In this document: positions 14,662 to 23,822 of the stretch, in pieces
Layout of the letters: every line of letters begins with the position of its first letter
How positions within the stretch are numbered: the stretch's first letter is position 1
NCBI RefSeq assembly: GCF_900114255.1
Contig: NZ_FOSL01000002.1
Coordinates: 124,001 to 188,000, forward strand
DNA: 64,000 nucleotides
Source of the DNA: Neomesorhizobium albiziae
Lineage (GTDB): Bacteria > Pseudomonadota > Alphaproteobacteria > Rhizobiales > Rhizobiaceae
Direction of reading: 5' to 3'
Made by a program: the position numbers and the translations under genes
Notes under the pieces: generated by a model
What the model saw: the letters and a program-made list of their open reading frames with translations, nothing else
Database searches by the model: none
Told to the model about the DNA's origin: nothing

Positions 14662-16032
14662 CTACGCCGCGATCCCCGCCCCTGCCGCCAGCCGCTTGGC
14701 AAGGCCGGCGCACTGGACGCGGATGTCGGGTATGGCCTCGATCTCGAAAAAGGCGCCACGCGTCAGCGGCCCGATCGCAAACAGGCGCTCCGACGGCTGG
14801 CCGTCGGAGCCGACGATGGCGCATTGAGGCGTAACGTCGAGGCCGATGCGCAGCGGGTCCGGCCTCGCCAGGCCGCGATCGATCAGCGAACGCACGATCG
14901 GATTGGACCCTGCGGCAAGATCGGTGGTGATGCCGGTGCAGTCGTAGATACGCGCCACCGAAATCGTCTCGGTCCGCGGCCCGTGGCGGCGGCGGATCGT
15001 CGCTTCGAACCCGTCGCCCCGCCGCTTCGCCTCGACCAGCTTGCCGGCGACGAGTTCAAGCTCGCCTTCTGCCACGGCGCGGATAACACGCTCGTGCAGT
15101 TCCGGCGGCATGCGGTGGCGGTGGATGTCCCACCAGGCGCGGGTATGGTCGATGAAGCGGCGTCTAGCGCTGTGCGGCCAGCTCTGCCAGATGCGCTGGT
15201 TGAATGGCCGGATGCCGTCGACGACATCGCGCCAGTCGCCGCCATTCCTTTCGGTGTCGCGCACCAGCCGGCGAAACCAGCGCACGAAGTAGGAAAGGTC
15301 GGTGCCCAGCGGCACATCGGCGGCATCCAGCCGGATCGGCTTGCCGGCCTGGTGGATCGACGGCACGAGGCCGCGCCGCGACAGGGCGACGATCCGGCCG
15401 CGGTGCCCGCTGGCGGTCAGCGACAGGAAGGCGTCGACCATGCTAAGGCCGGTGCCGAGGATCAGCACCGTGCTGTCCGGGTCGACCGGCGTATCGTCCG
15501 GTGATCCCGGCCGGACGGCGAGCGCCTTCTCCACGGAAGGCTGCTCTTCGTGGCCGACGGCGAGCACGGCAACGTGCCCCACGACACTGGCGCCGTTGGC
15601 GAGCTTGACATCGACGCCGGCCGCGGTGGTCGTCACCGAAACGCATTCTTCGGAAAGCAGATGGATGCGGTCCTGCCCGCCGTCGCCGCCGCGCAGGTCG
15701 GCAAGCACTGTCGCCAGATATTCGCCATAGAGGCTGCGCGGTACATAAACGCGCGGGTTTTCGGTTGTCGCCAGGCCGCGCCCGATCAGCCAGCGCAGGA
15801 AATGCTCGGGATCGTCGGCATAGGCGCTCATGCCGAGCGCGCTGACGTTGAGCAGGTGATCCGGCAGCGCGGTCGAATAGGCGACGCCCTGTCCGAACAC
15901 CGGCCGCTTCTCGATCAACGTAATGCGAATATCCGCATCCCGGTTGCGCAGCAGATGCGCCGCCAAGAGCACGCCGCTAGCGCCACCGCCGATAACGATG
16001 ATCGCCAGCCTTGTCGAGGCGCGTTCATTCAT
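14662..16032 (-). CDS. FAD/NAD(P)-binding protein (YdhS-like)
   Basis: 456 aa. A Rossmann dinucleotide site opens the protein (IIVIGGGASGVLLAAHLL), and a second one lies mid-protein (TVLILGTGLSMVDAFLSL). GQGVAYSTALPDHLLNVSA is typical of the COG4529 family of uncharacterised flavoproteins. These are thought to be oxidoreductases; a link to the downstream sulfate operon or to siderophore metabolism is only speculative. ATG 16032 is preferred to a GTG three codons earlier, and neither has a strong Shine-Dalgarno. The gene follows the Rrf2 regulator gene on the same strand after 39 bp, suggesting an rrf2-oxidoreductase transcription unit. Confidence 0.83.
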   Translation of the reverse strand: MNERASTRLAIIVIGGGASGVLLAAHLLRNRDADIRITLIEKRPVFGQGVAYSTALPDHLLNVSALGMSAYADDPEHFLRWLIGRGLATTENPRVYVPRSLYGEYLATVLADLRGGDGGQDRIHLLSEECVSVTTTAAGVDVKLANGASVVGHVAVLAVGHEEQPSVEKALAVRPGSPDDTPVDPDSTVLILGTGLSMVDAFLSLTASGHRGRIVALSRRGLVPSIHQAGKPIRLDAADVPLGTDLSYFVRWFRRLVRDTERNGGDWRDVVDGIRPFNQRIWQSWPHSARRRFIDHTRAWWDIHRHRMPPELHERVIRAVAEGELELVAGKLVEAKRRGDGFEATIRRRHGPRTETISVARIYDCTGITTDLAAGSNPIVRSLIDRGLARPDPLRIGLDVTPQCAIVGSDGQPSERLFAIGPLTRGAFFEIEAIPDIRVQCAGLAKRLAAGAGIAA

Positions 16033-16071
16033 CGTCCGCACCGGCCTTGTGGAGTGGAGGAAAGCTGGCGG

Positions 16072-16521
16072 TCAGATCTGGTACTTTATTCCAGCCAGCA
16101 TGTCGTCGTTGGCCGCGTCGCGCATCTGCGCAAGGCTGCGGTTGTCGAGCACCTCGGCGATCGCCTGGCGCACTTCCAGCATCATGTGACGGACTTGGCA
16201 TGTGGCCTCATCGCAATCTTCACATGGTTGATACTGCGTGCGGCTCGCGCAGGGAATAGGGGCGAGCGGTCCGTCGAGGACGCGAACGACGTGGCCGATC
16301 TTGATCTCGGCCGGCAAGCGGGCGAGCCGATAGCCCCCGTCCTTGCCCTTCCGGCTCTGGACAAAGCCGGCATTGCGCAATTCGCCGAGAATGGCGTCGA
16401 GAAACTTCTTGGGGATATTGTTGGCGACAGCGATGTCGTTGACGAACGCAAGTTGTCCGGCTGGCAATTCCGACAGATGCACGAGGGCCTTGAGCCCGTA
16501 TTTGCCTTTTTTAGTGAGCAT
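16072..16521 (-). CDS. Rrf2-family transcriptional regulator with cysteine cluster
   Basis: 149 aa. The N-terminal winged HTH is characteristic (MLTKKGKYGLKALVHLSEL, NNIPKKFLDAIL, SRKGKDGGYRLAR). Near the C-terminus, spaced cysteines (PCASRT, PCEDCDEATC) match the Fe-S or redox-sensing cluster of Rrf2 regulators such as IscR, RsrR and CymR. It lies between an FAD/NAD(P) protein gene and the sulfate uptake operon, all on the same strand. CymR-type regulation of sulfur assimilation is an attractive but unproven reading. Start ATG 16521 gives the standard family N-terminus. Confidence 0.92.
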   Translation of the reverse strand: MLTKKGKYGLKALVHLSELPAGQLAFVNDIAVANNIPKKFLDAILGELRNAGFVQSRKGKDGGYRLARLPAEIKIGHVVRVLDGPLAPIPCASRTQYQPCEDCDEATCQVRHMMLEVRQAIAEVLDNRSLAQMRDAANDDMLAGIKYQI

Positions 16522-16821
16522 GCTCGAGACAGTTCATGTGACCTGCGACCAAGACGCCTGTGACGACCGTTTGTGCGCAAATGATGGCGGAACGCACGCT
16601 CCAGATCGCCATGGTTACCGAAAATTTGCTCCAGCGACATGGTATTAATGACCAAACTCGTTGATTTTTCGTCACTTTTTCGGCGCGAACGCGGCCAGAA
16701 CCCGTTCCGCGTCAGCCTAATGGACGATAACAGCGCTGGCTTGGCATAAAATTCCGGCCTTGACCCCTAAAAGGCGGTCAGCTTTTTACCCAAACGACAA
16801 TCAGGAGCAAACGGCGGGATG
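16522..16821. other. Intergenic region upstream of rrf2 and downstream of cysA; no gene seen
   Basis: Three hundred bases without a convincing reading frame, RNA gene or repeat. The part near 16630-16680 is AT-richer (GGTATTAATGACC, TTGATTTTTCGTC) and is the likely promoter and autoregulatory site of the Rrf2 gene. A weak inverted repeat TGACC/GGTCA lies at about 16760-16780, just past the cysA stop, but without a T run in the right direction. Confidence 0.4.
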
Positions 16822-17856
16822 TCAGGCGCCGGACGCCGACTTCGAGAAGATGCGGGCGCGGCGTATCTGCACGAAACCGCGGTCGTTCGACCCGACCTCG
16901 GTCTCCGGCGGCACATCGAGTTCAAGCGCGTGCTCGCTCTCGGTCAGGGCAAGGATGCGCCGTGCATCCGGCCGGTCGATGACGCGAAGCACCCTGGCGG
17001 CAATGCCGCTGCCGGTGTTGCTCCATTCGAGGTCGCCGGGACGCAGGTAGACTTCCGCCGGGCCGTCGGCAAGATCGGGCGCCGCAAGCTGCGTGCCGCC
17101 GAGATCGGCCTTGCCGGACAGAACCTCAGCCGGCAAACGATTGGCGTCGCCGAGGAAGGAAACGACAAACGCCGAGTTCGGCGCGCGGCATACCTCCTGC
17201 GGTGTGCCCTGCTGGACGATCCTGCCCTCGTTTAGGATCACCACGCGGTCGGCGAGGTCGAGCGCCTCTTCCTGGTCGTGGGTGACGAACAACGTGGTGA
17301 TGCCGAGCTCATCATGGATTTCGCGCAGCCAGCGGCGAAGATCGCGCCGCACGCTGGCATCCAGCGCGCCGAACGGCTCGTCGAGCAGCAGCACCTTGGG
17401 ATCGACGGCGAGTGCGCGCGCCAGCGCCACGCGCTGCCGCTGGCCGCCTGAAATCTGCGACGGAAAGCGTTCGCCGAGCCCCTCCAGCCGGACCAGCCGC
17501 AGCAACTCGCCGACGCGGGTCGAGATTTCAGCCTTTTCCCGCTTCACCTTAGAGACCTTCATGCCGAAGGCGATGTTCTCAGCAACCGTCATATGCGGAA
17601 ACAGCGCGTAATGCTGGAACACGAACCCGACGCCACGGTCGCGCACCGGAATGTCGGTGGCGTCCTCGTCACCGAAATAGATGTGGCCGCCATCGGCATA
17701 TTCGAGGCCGGCGACCATGCGCAGGATGGTCGTCTTGCCCGAGCCGGACGGCCCGAGCAGCGCCAGGAGCTCACCGCTTTCGATGTCGAGCGAAACGCCG
17801 TGCACGGCGCGGAACGTGTCGAACGTCTTGACCACATTGTCGAGGCGGATTTTCAC
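16822..17856 (-). CDS. cysA: Sulfate ABC transporter ATP-binding protein
   Basis: 344 aa. Walker [10 protein letters not shown], the Q-loop, signature SGGQRQR, Walker B VLLLDEP and the H-loop (THDQEEA) are all present, followed by a C-terminal TOBE-type regulatory domain. The length equals that of CysA proteins. The start is GTG 17856 ([15 protein letters not shown]), which has GGAGA seven bases upstream and overlaps the cysW stop in GTGA; longer frames upstream merely read through cysW in another frame. It energises sulfate/thiosulfate import through CysT-CysW with the periplasmic binding protein encoded first in the operon. Confidence 0.95.
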   Translation of the reverse strand: MKIRLDNVVKTFDTFRAVHGVSLDIESGELLALLGPSGSGKTTILRMVAGLEYADGGHIYFGDEDATDIPVRDRGVGFVFQHYALFPHMTVAENIAFGMKVSKVKREKAEISTRVGELLRLVRLEGLGERFPSQISGGQRQRVALARALAVDPKVLLLDEPFGALDASVRRDLRRWLREIHDELGITTLFVTHDQEEALDLADRVVILNEGRIVQQGTPQEVCRAPNSAFVVSFLGDANRLPAEVLSGKADLGGTQLAAPDLADGPAEVYLRPGDLEWSNTGSGIAARVLRVIDRPDARRILALTESEHALELDVPPETEVGSNDRGFVQIRRARIFSKSASGA

Positions 17857-18740
17857 TTCAGCGTCTCCGCTTTCAAGGTTTGGGGTGCGGCGAGCGTCGG
17901 CCGCCCTGCCCGTCCGGCGCCCTGGCGCTCCAGCAGCACCTTGGCGAACAGGGTGACGACGGCGAGCAATGCGAGGATCGAGGCAGCCGCGAAAGCGCCC
18001 GCCGTCTGGTAGTCGTGGTAGAGCAGTTCGACATGCAGCGGCAGCGTGTTGGTCTGGCCGCGAATATTGCCCGACACCACCGACACTGCGCCGAACTCGC
18101 CCATGACGCGGGCGTTGCACAGCACCACGCCGTAAAGCAGCGCCCAGCGCACATTGGGCAGCGTCACCGAGAAGAAGGTGCGCCAGCCGCTGGCGCCGAG
18201 CGAGGTCGCCGCTTCCTCGAGATCGCGCCCCTGCGCCTGCATCAGCGGGATGAGTTCGCGCGCCACGAAGGGAGCGGTGACGAACATCGAGGCAAGCACG
18301 ATGCCCGGCAGCGCAAACAGGATTTTCACGTCGGCGGCTTCCAGCGCCGGGCCGAACAGCCCCTGCAGGCCGTAGACGAAGAGATAGGCGACGCCGGCGA
18401 CGATCGGCGAGATCGAAAACGGTATCTCGATGACGATCAGCAGGAAACGCTTGCCTCGGAAATCGAACTTGGTGATCGCCCAGGCGGCGGCGACGCCGAA
18501 CACCGTGTTGACCGGCACCGCGATCAGCGCGGTGACGACGGTCAGCATGATCGCATGGCGCGTGTCCGGGTCGGCGATGGTGGCGAGGAAGACGCCGATG
18601 CCGGCCGAGAACGCTTGCACCGCGATGACCAGAAGCGGCGCCACCACAACCAATGCGGTCAGCGTCAGCACCACCGCGAGCAAGCAGCGGCGAAAGGCCG
18701 GATGGTCGCCGACGCGCGGCGGCTTTTTCTTCTGGGCCAT
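17853..18740 (-). CDS. cysW: Sulfate ABC transporter permease CysW
   Basis: 295 aa with about six membrane helices and the permease EAA motif ([15 protein letters not shown]). [20 protein letters not shown] is the classic CysW signature. It forms the inner-membrane channel with CysT. ATG 18740 overlaps the last base of the cysT stop, and its 3' end overlaps the cysA GTG start, so cysT-cysW-cysA is translationally coupled. The C-terminal ~25 residues are variable and rich in Ala, Gly and Arg. Confidence 0.95.
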   Translation of the reverse strand: MAQKKKPPRVGDHPAFRRCLLAVVLTLTALVVVAPLLVIAVQAFSAGIGVFLATIADPDTRHAIMLTVVTALIAVPVNTVFGVAAAWAITKFDFRGKRFLLIVIEIPFSISPIVAGVAYLFVYGLQGLFGPALEAADVKILFALPGIVLASMFVTAPFVARELIPLMQAQGRDLEEAATSLGASGWRTFFSVTLPNVRWALLYGVVLCNARVMGEFGAVSVVSGNIRGQTNTLPLHVELLYHDYQTAGAFAAASILALLAVVTLFAKVLLERQGAGRAGRPTLAAPQTLKAETLK

Positions 18741-19564
18741 CAGTTCCTCGCCGTGTAGCGCAGTGCGCGCGCCTGCAGGAGATTGGTGACGGCCAGCATC
18801 ATGAAGGCGGCGATCAACAGCACCGAGGCGATCGCGGCGGCGGCCTGGTAGTCGTATTCCTCCAACCTGATGAAGGCGAGCAGCGCGGTGATCTCGGTCG
18901 ACATCGGCTGGTTGCCGGCGATGAAGATGATGGCGCCGAACTCACCCAGGCTGCGGGCGAAGGAGAGCGACAGGCCGGCCAGAAGGGCCGGCGCCAGCAG
19001 CGGCAGGATGACCCGCATGAAGATCGAGCCGTCGCTGCCGCCGAGCGATTGCGCCGCTTCTTCCAGGGCGGGGTCGAGGTCCTCCAGCACCGGCTGCACG
19101 GTGCGCACGATGAAAGGCAGGCTGGTGAAGCTCATGGCGATCATGATGCCGAGCGGCGTGTAGGCGACCTTGATGCCGGCAAGGCCCGCCACCGAGCCGA
19201 ACCAGCCGTTCGGCGCGAACAACGCGGTGAGCGCGATGCCGGCCACCGCGGTCGGCAGCGCAAAAGGCAGGTCGACCAGTGCGTCGATGAAGCGCCGTCC
19301 CGGGAAACGATAGCGCACCAGCACCCAGGCCAGCGCCATGCCGAAAACCAGGTTGAAGGCGGTGGCGGCAAGGGCGGAAAGCACGGTGACGCGGTAGCTC
19401 GCCACCGCACGGTCGGAGGAGACGATGCGCCAGTAATCCTCGGGGCCGAGGCTGGCCGCCTTGAACACCAGTGCGCCGAGCGGCAGCACGACGATGATGG
19501 CGACGTAGACGAGGGTGATGCCAAGCGCCAGCGGCAGCCCGGGCAGGACGCGGCGGCGGGTCAT
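18740..19564 (-). CDS. cysT: Sulfate ABC transporter permease CysT
   Basis: 274 aa, six-helix permease with the EAA loop [15 protein letters not shown] and the CysT/CysU signature [36 protein letters not shown] is another family hallmark. It pairs with CysW in sulfate and thiosulfate import. The start ATG 19564 is immediately followed by a basic cytoplasmic leader (MTRRRVLPG). The gene is separated from the upstream sbp gene by 304 bp that hold a large palindromic repeat, unusual within an operon that is normally tightly spaced. Confidence 0.95.
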   Translation of the reverse strand: MTRRRVLPGLPLALGITLVYVAIIVVLPLGALVFKAASLGPEDYWRIVSSDRAVASYRVTVLSALAATAFNLVFGMALAWVLVRYRFPGRRFIDALVDLPFALPTAVAGIALTALFAPNGWFGSVAGLAGIKVAYTPLGIMIAMSFTSLPFIVRTVQPVLEDLDPALEEAAQSLGGSDGSIFMRVILPLLAPALLAGLSLSFARSLGEFGAIIFIAGNQPMSTEITALLAFIRLEEYDYQAAAAIASVLLIAAFMMLAVTNLLQARALRYTARN

Positions 19565-19606
19565 GACGAACGGTCTACGCGGTTGAGGGCTCCCAAACAG
19601 CGAAGC

Positions 19607-19783
19607 GCTCTACGTTGCCCCCCTCTGTCCTGCCGGACATCTCCCCCACAAGGGGGGAGATCAGCCTTCATCGAGGCTTTCGAAAATTGTCGGCGTCTCA
19701 GAACGGACGACAAGATAGATGACAGCCAATCTCCCCCCTTGTGGGGGAGATGTCCGGCAGGACAGAGGGGGGCAGCATGGAGC
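19607..19783. repeat. Long inverted-repeat element, family C, copy 1, inside the sulfate operon
   Basis: Two ~47-bp arms in inverted orientation (19615-19662 and 19727-19774) share CTGTCCTGCCGGACATCTCC and CCCACAAGGGGGGAGAT; the spacer is about 65 bp. Each arm also contains its own smaller palindrome. The same arms occur at 33384-33560. The element sits in the gap between sbp and cysT, so the sulfate operon mRNA would fold into a very long hairpin there. It carries no gene. Confidence 0.88.
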
Positions 19784-19868
19784 ACCACGGTTGGTTATAC
19801 CTGCAATATCAAAACGAAAACCGGCGGGCTCATGCCCGCCGGCCATCAAGCCGAAACGAAGCGTCAGG

Positions 19869-20855
19869 TCAACGCGAACCGTAGATCTGGTCGAGCAGCC
19901 CGCCCGAGGCGAAATGTTCCGCCTGCACCTTGGGCCAGCCACCGAAGACGTCCTCGACGGTCACCAGGCGGACCTCCGGAAATTTGTCCTTGAAGGTTTC
20001 CGCCACCTGTTCGTCGCGCACGCGGTTGCCGTGCTCGGCCGCGATCTTCTGGCCTTCCGGCGTATAAAGGAAGTCGAGATAGTTCTTGGCGAGATCGCGA
20101 GACTGGTGCTTGTCGACCACCTTGTCGACGATGGCGACCGGAAATTCCGCCAGCAGGCTGACCGACGGCGTCACCGCCTCGAACTTGTCCTCGCCGAACT
20201 CCTTGCGGATGCCGGTCGTCTCGGACTCGAAGGTGATCAGCACATCGCCGATCTCGCGCTCGACGAAGGTCGTCGTGGAGGCGCGGCCGCCGGTGTCGAA
20301 CACCGGAACATTGTCGAAGAGCTTGGTGACGAACTCCTTCACCTTCGCCTCATCGCCCTTGAAGGCCTCCTTGGCGTAGGCGGTGGCGGCCAGATAGGTG
20401 TAGCGGGCGTTGCCCGAGGTCTTCGGGTTGGGGAAGATCACCTTGACATCGTCGCGGACCAGATCGCCCCAGTCCTTGATGCCCTTCGGATTGCCGGCGC
20501 GAACCAGGAAGGACGGCAGCGAATAGAAGGGAGATGACTTGCTGGCGAATTCACCCTGCCAGTCATCCGAAACGAAACCGTTCTTCACCAGGAAGTCGAT
20601 GTCGGTGATCTGGTTGAAGGTCACCACGTCGGCTTCGAGGCCTTCGACGATGGCGCGCGCCTGCTTGGACGTGCCGGCATGCGACTGGTCGATGGTGACG
20701 CCCGGATGGGCTGCGATGTAGGCCTTGTTGACGTCGGCGAACAGTTCACGCGCCACGTCGTAGGACGCATTGAGTAGCTTGTCGGCCGACCACGCGGAGA
20801 CCGGCGCTGCCAGCAATCCGACGAGCGCTGCGCCGGCGATAAGGAGACGTTTCAT
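19869..20855 (-). CDS. sbp: Sulfate ABC transporter periplasmic substrate-binding protein
   Basis: 328 aa with a Sec signal peptide (MKRLLIAGAALVGLLAAPVS, cleavage after AWSA). The sulfate-binding family signatures are clear: LLNASYDVARELF, QSHAGTSKQARAI, FPNPKTSGNARYTYLAA and TFESET. It binds sulfate or thiosulfate in the periplasm and hands it to CysTW. The ATG at 20855 begins the signal peptide; in-frame codons further upstream lack signal character. First gene of the sbp-cysT-cysW-cysA unit; the AT-rich 20860-21030 region should hold the promoter, where a CysB or sulfur-starvation site might lie. Confidence 0.95.
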   Translation of the reverse strand: MKRLLIAGAALVGLLAAPVSAWSADKLLNASYDVARELFADVNKAYIAAHPGVTIDQSHAGTSKQARAIVEGLEADVVTFNQITDIDFLVKNGFVSDDWQGEFASKSSPFYSLPSFLVRAGNPKGIKDWGDLVRDDVKVIFPNPKTSGNARYTYLAATAYAKEAFKGDEAKVKEFVTKLFDNVPVFDTGGRASTTTFVEREIGDVLITFESETTGIRKEFGEDKFEAVTPSVSLLAEFPVAIVDKVVDKHQSRDLAKNYLDFLYTPEGQKIAAEHGNRVRDEQVAETFKDKFPEVRLVTVEDVFGGWPKVQAEHFASGGLLDQIYGSR

Positions 20856-21032
20856 CTTGAGAAAACCCCGCAATTGAAATTCTGCGGCGAAGCTAGTCTG
20901 GCGGACGGTGAAACGACGAGGCATGCGGCTGCCTCGTTTTGAAACTATCTAGAATATTTTCTTATCAATTATTGCCAATTCGGAAAACGAATCCGAGCCG
21001 ACGATGGAGCGACAATATCTTTCTAAGCCGCG

Positions 21033-21066
21033 CGCCTTCCCGGCCGCAAAAGGGGCCGGGAAGGCG
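21033..21066 (-). terminator. Hairpin downstream of ornithine cyclodeaminase
   Basis: CGCCTTCCCGGCC and GGCCGGGAAGGCG form a perfect 13-bp stem with an 8-nt loop, 6 bp past the ocd stop codon. There is no clear T run afterwards on the minus strand, so it may act as a 3'-end stabiliser or a weak intrinsic terminator for the arginase-ocd operon. Confidence 0.65.
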
Positions 21067-21071
21067 CCGTT

Positions 21072-22124
21072 TCAGGCCACGGCTGCCTTCTCGGCGCGCA
21101 GCAGCATGCCGAAAAGGTCGCGCGGCTCGTCGGGATCGGCCAGAAGGTCGAGCTCGCCGTAGAGCCCCGTGCGCTGGAGCTGGTCGCGCACGTAGCGCAG
21201 CGCCGAAAAGTCCTCGATGGCGAAGCCGACCGAATCGAACAAGGTGATCTGCCTGGTGTTGGTGCGGCCCGCCGTCTTGCCGGTCATCACCTGCCACAGT
21301 TCGATGATCGGGTGGTCGGCGTCGAGCTGCTGGCTTTCGCCCTCGATGCGCGTCTGCGGCGGATATTCGACGAAGATGCTGGAGCGCAGCAAGATGTCGC
21401 GATGCAGCTCGGTCTTGCCAGGGCAGTCGCCGCCAACCGCGTTGATGTGCACGCCCCAACCCACCATGTTGTCGGTGAGGATCGTCGCGGAGCGCTTGTC
21501 GGCCGTGACCGTGGTGATGATTTCGGCGCCCTCCACGGCTTCCTGCGCGCTGGCGCAGATCTTGATGTCGAAGCCGAAGCCGGCGAGGTTTTTCGCGCAT
21601 CGGTGCGAAGCCTCCGCGTCGATGTCGTAAAGGCGCAGCCTGTCGACGCCGAGCAACGCCTTGAAGGCGATCGCCTGGAATTCCGACTGGGCGCCATTGC
21701 CGATGATGGCCATGCAGCGGGCATCCTTCGGCGCCAGATATTTCGCGGCGACGGCGGAAGTCGCGGCGGTGCGCAGCGCCGTCAGGATGGTCATTTCCGA
21801 AAGCAGCATGGGGTAGCCGCTGCCGACATCGGCGAGCACACCGAAAGCGGTCACGGTCTGGAGACCTTCACGGGTGTTCTTCGGGTGGCCGTTGACATAT
21901 TTGAAGCCGTAGAGCTGGCCGTCGCTGGTCGGCATCAGCTCGATCACGCCGTCCATGCTGTGGGAGGCGATGCGCGGCGTCTTGTCGAACAGCTCCCAGC
22001 GGCGGAAATCCTCCTCGATATAATCAGCGAGATCGACCAGAAACTGGTCGACGCCGATCGCCAGCACCAGCTTCATCATATGGTCGACGCTGACGAAAGG
22101 AACGATGTTGAGGTTTGCCGTCAT
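21072..22124 (-). CDS. ocd: Ornithine cyclodeaminase
   Basis: 350 aa of the OCD/mu-crystallin family. Visible marks are GFKYVNGHPKNT, the Rossmann segment MAIIGNGAQSEFQA and VGGDCPGKTELH. It converts ornithine to proline plus ammonia using NAD+. The length and the DSVGFAIEDF segment match true ornithine cyclodeaminases of rhizobia rather than short alanine dehydrogenase-like relatives. It starts two bases after the arginase stop, so arginase and OCD form the catabolic route arginine to ornithine to proline, probably controlled by the divergent Lrp-type regulator. Confidence 0.95.
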   Translation of the reverse strand: MTANLNIVPFVSVDHMMKLVLAIGVDQFLVDLADYIEEDFRRWELFDKTPRIASHSMDGVIELMPTSDGQLYGFKYVNGHPKNTREGLQTVTAFGVLADVGSGYPMLLSEMTILTALRTAATSAVAAKYLAPKDARCMAIIGNGAQSEFQAIAFKALLGVDRLRLYDIDAEASHRCAKNLAGFGFDIKICASAQEAVEGAEIITTVTADKRSATILTDNMVGWGVHINAVGGDCPGKTELHRDILLRSSIFVEYPPQTRIEGESQQLDADHPIIELWQVMTGKTAGRTNTRQITLFDSVGFAIEDFSALRYVRDQLQRTGLYGELDLLADPDEPRDLFGMLLRAEKAAVA

Positions 22125-22126
22125 GG

Positions 22127-23047
22127 TCAGTAGCTCCGTGTCGGGCGGTCCATGATCCGCCGGCCCATCAGGCTTGCGGTCAGGTCGACCATGAGGGTAG
22201 CGGTGCGGCCACGCTCGTCGAGGAAGGGGTTGAGCTCGACCAGGTCGAGGCTGGTGACGAGGCCGCTGTCGTGCAGCATCTCCATGACCAGATGCGCCTC
22301 GCGGAAGGTAGCGCCGCCCGGAACCGTGGTGCCGACCGCAGGCGCGATGGAAGGATCGAGGAAATCGACATCGAGGCTGACATGCAGCATGCCGTTCTCC
22401 GCGCCGACGCGCTCGAGGAATGCGCGCAGCAGGGGCGCAATACCGTGTTCGTCGATCATGCGCATGTCGTGCACGGTGACGCCCGCCTTGCCCAATGCGA
22501 GCCTTTCGGCCTGGTCGACGCTGCGGATGCCGAGCGCGCAGATGCGCTTGGGATCGACCTGCGCCTTCAGGCTGGGGAAGTAACCCTCGAAGCCTGCCTG
22601 CCCGCTGGCATAGGCCAGCGGCACGCCATGCAGATTGCCGCTGGCGGTGGTGTCGAGCGTGTGGAAATCGGGATGCGCATCAAGCCATAGCACGAAAAGC
22701 GGCCTGCCCAGATCGGCCGCCCGGCGCGCGATGCCGGCCAGCGTTCCGGCCGAAATGCTGTGATCGCCGCCGAGGAAGATCGGCATGGCGTCGGCGCTCG
22801 CCGAATAGGCTGCTTCGGTGAGCGCCTCCGTCCATGCGGTGATCTCCGGCAGCGCCTTCAGCGCGGCATTGCCATGCGTGACAGTGCGGAATGCGGCGGG
22901 GGTGACAGTGCCGAGGTCGGTCAACGTGTGCCCGAGTTCGGTCAGCGCCGACGCCAATCCCGCCGTGCGCAGTGCGCTCGGCCCCATGTCACAACCCATC
23001 CTGCCGGAGCCAGCCTGAATCGGCGCTCCCAATATCGTGCAATGCAT
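22127..23047 (-). CDS. rocF: Arginase
   Basis: 306 aa ureohydrolase. The manganese-site motifs are complete: GGDHSIS, LDAHPDFHT and SLDVDFLDPSIAP with GTTVPGG. It hydrolyses arginine to ornithine and urea in the cytoplasm. ATG 23047 (MHCTILGAP) is chosen; a GTG two codons upstream lies too close to the GGGAT ribosome site. It is the first gene of the arginase-ornithine cyclodeaminase operon and is divergent from an Lrp/AsnC regulator gene with 129 bp between, the same layout as the Agrobacterium arginine/ornithine catabolic genes. Confidence 0.95.
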   Translation of the reverse strand: MHCTILGAPIQAGSGRMGCDMGPSALRTAGLASALTELGHTLTDLGTVTPAAFRTVTHGNAALKALPEITAWTEALTEAAYSASADAMPIFLGGDHSISAGTLAGIARRAADLGRPLFVLWLDAHPDFHTLDTTASGNLHGVPLAYASGQAGFEGYFPSLKAQVDPKRICALGIRSVDQAERLALGKAGVTVHDMRMIDEHGIAPLLRAFLERVGAENGMLHVSLDVDFLDPSIAPAVGTTVPGGATFREAHLVMEMLHDSGLVTSLDLVELNPFLDERGRTATLMVDLTASLMGRRIMDRPTRSY

Positions 23048-23176
23048 AGCCACATCCCGCTTGAGAATTGAAGCGGCATTCGACCCTGAATCGCTGGCGG
23101 AATGAACATATCAAATTGGCAAATCTATCGAAATGGCTTATCAATACGGCGGTATGGTTTTCCATTATGAGAGATC
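23048..23176. promoter_or_regulatory. Divergent promoter region of arginase operon and Lrp-type gene
   Basis: 129 bp, AT-rich between about 23100 and 23170 (CATATCAAATTGGCAAAT, GGTATGGTTTTCC), in contrast to the GC-rich flanks. Lrp-type proteins usually bind several imperfect AT-rich sites in such a region. I could not pick out one clear operator. Confidence 0.45.
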
Positions 23177-23614
23177 ATGGACGCCCTCGACGAACAGTTG
23201 ATCACCCTTCTGCGCCATGACGCGCGGCGCAGCATCTCCGATCTCGCCATCGACGTGGGTGTGTCGCGGGCCACCGTCCGAGCCCGCGTGGAGCGCCTGG
23301 AAAAGACCGGCGTGATCATCGGCTACACGGTGATCCTGCGCACCGACGCCGTCGACCAGAGCGTGCGTGGCATCATGATGGTGGAGATCGAAGGCCATGC
23401 GGCAGACCGTGTGATCCGCGCGCTCGGCGGATTTTCGGAGGTGTCGACGATCCACACCACCAACGGCCGCTGGGACCTGGTGATCGAACTCAGCACGCAG
23501 ACACTGAGCGAGTTCGACGCGGTTCTGCGGCGTGTCCGGCTGATCCCCGGCATCACCGGCAGCGAAACCAGCCTGCTTCTGGCGACGCCGCGCAGCACCA
23601 GGGCGCGGCTTTGA
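23177..23614 (+). CDS. Lrp/AsnC-family transcriptional regulator
   Basis: 145 aa. The N-terminal HTH (MDALDEQLITLLRHDARRSI, VGVSRATVRARVERLEKTG) and the C-terminal RAM/AsnC effector domain (VRGIMMVEIEG, STIHTTNGRWDLVIEL) follow the family plan exactly. Being divergent from arginase and ornithine cyclodeaminase, it most likely activates them in response to arginine or ornithine. ATG 23177 gives the standard N-terminus and is preceded by TATGAGAGATC. Its stop is followed by a cluster of repeats rather than a clear terminator. Confidence 0.93.
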   Translation: MDALDEQLITLLRHDARRSISDLAIDVGVSRATVRARVERLEKTGVIIGYTVILRTDAVDQSVRGIMMVEIEGHAADRVIRALGGFSEVSTIHTTNGRWDLVIELSTQTLSEFDAVLRRVRLIPGITGSETSLLLATPRSTRARL

Positions 23615-23633
23615 ACAGAGAACGCGGCGATTA

Positions 23634-23686
23634 GAGCATTTTGCGGGCAGGTGGAATCAAACCTGAATGCATTCCGCTCGAGGGGG
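23634..23686 (-). repeat. Degenerate family A palindromic repeat
   Basis: GAGCATTTTGCGGGCAGGTG followed by an AACCTGAATGCATTCCGCTC stretch resembles the GAGCATTTTGCAGCC end of family A and contains a CAGGT/ACCTG palindrome. It abuts the family B copy that begins at 23694, forming a mosaic of two repeat families after the lrp gene. Confidence 0.5.
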
Positions 23687-23693
23687 TGCTGAG

Positions 23694-23818
23694 GTTCAGG
23701 TCAGGCCGAGGCGAAAATGGTGGATTTCGAGAACCGGAGCGCAGCGTACATTTGGGTACGTGAGCACCGGAAGCGCAGAAAGCCGCCATTTGCAGACCGG
23801 CATCACCTGAATATCAAT
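23694..23818 (+). repeat. RIME-like mosaic repeat, family B, copy 1
   Basis: A ~125-bp element bounded by TTCAGGTCAGG and CATCACCTGAAT. Its core contains GAACCGGAGCGCAGCGTACA, TTTGGGTACGTGAGCACCGG and two overlapping palindromes. Nearly the same sequence is at 44001-44126 and 45018-45147. Length and structure resemble the Rhizobium-specific intergenic mosaic elements (RIME) known from the literature; that name is my tentative match. It ends five bases from the truA stop codon, so it would be the 3' structure of that mRNA. Confidence 0.85.
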
Positions 23819-23822
23819 AGCC

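Noticed and set aside
16755-16790. Terminator after cysA
   Set aside because: The inverted repeat is short and is not followed by a T run on the minus strand.
17856-18120. Upstream extension of cysA into cysW
   Set aside because: The extra 88 codons are cysW read in another frame; GTG 17856 with GGAGA and the GTGA overlap gives the normal CysA length.
19607-19783. Insertion sequence or MITE with target duplication
   Set aside because: The element has long inverted arms and copies elsewhere, but I could not find matching direct repeats at its borders, so it is listed simply as an inverted-repeat element.
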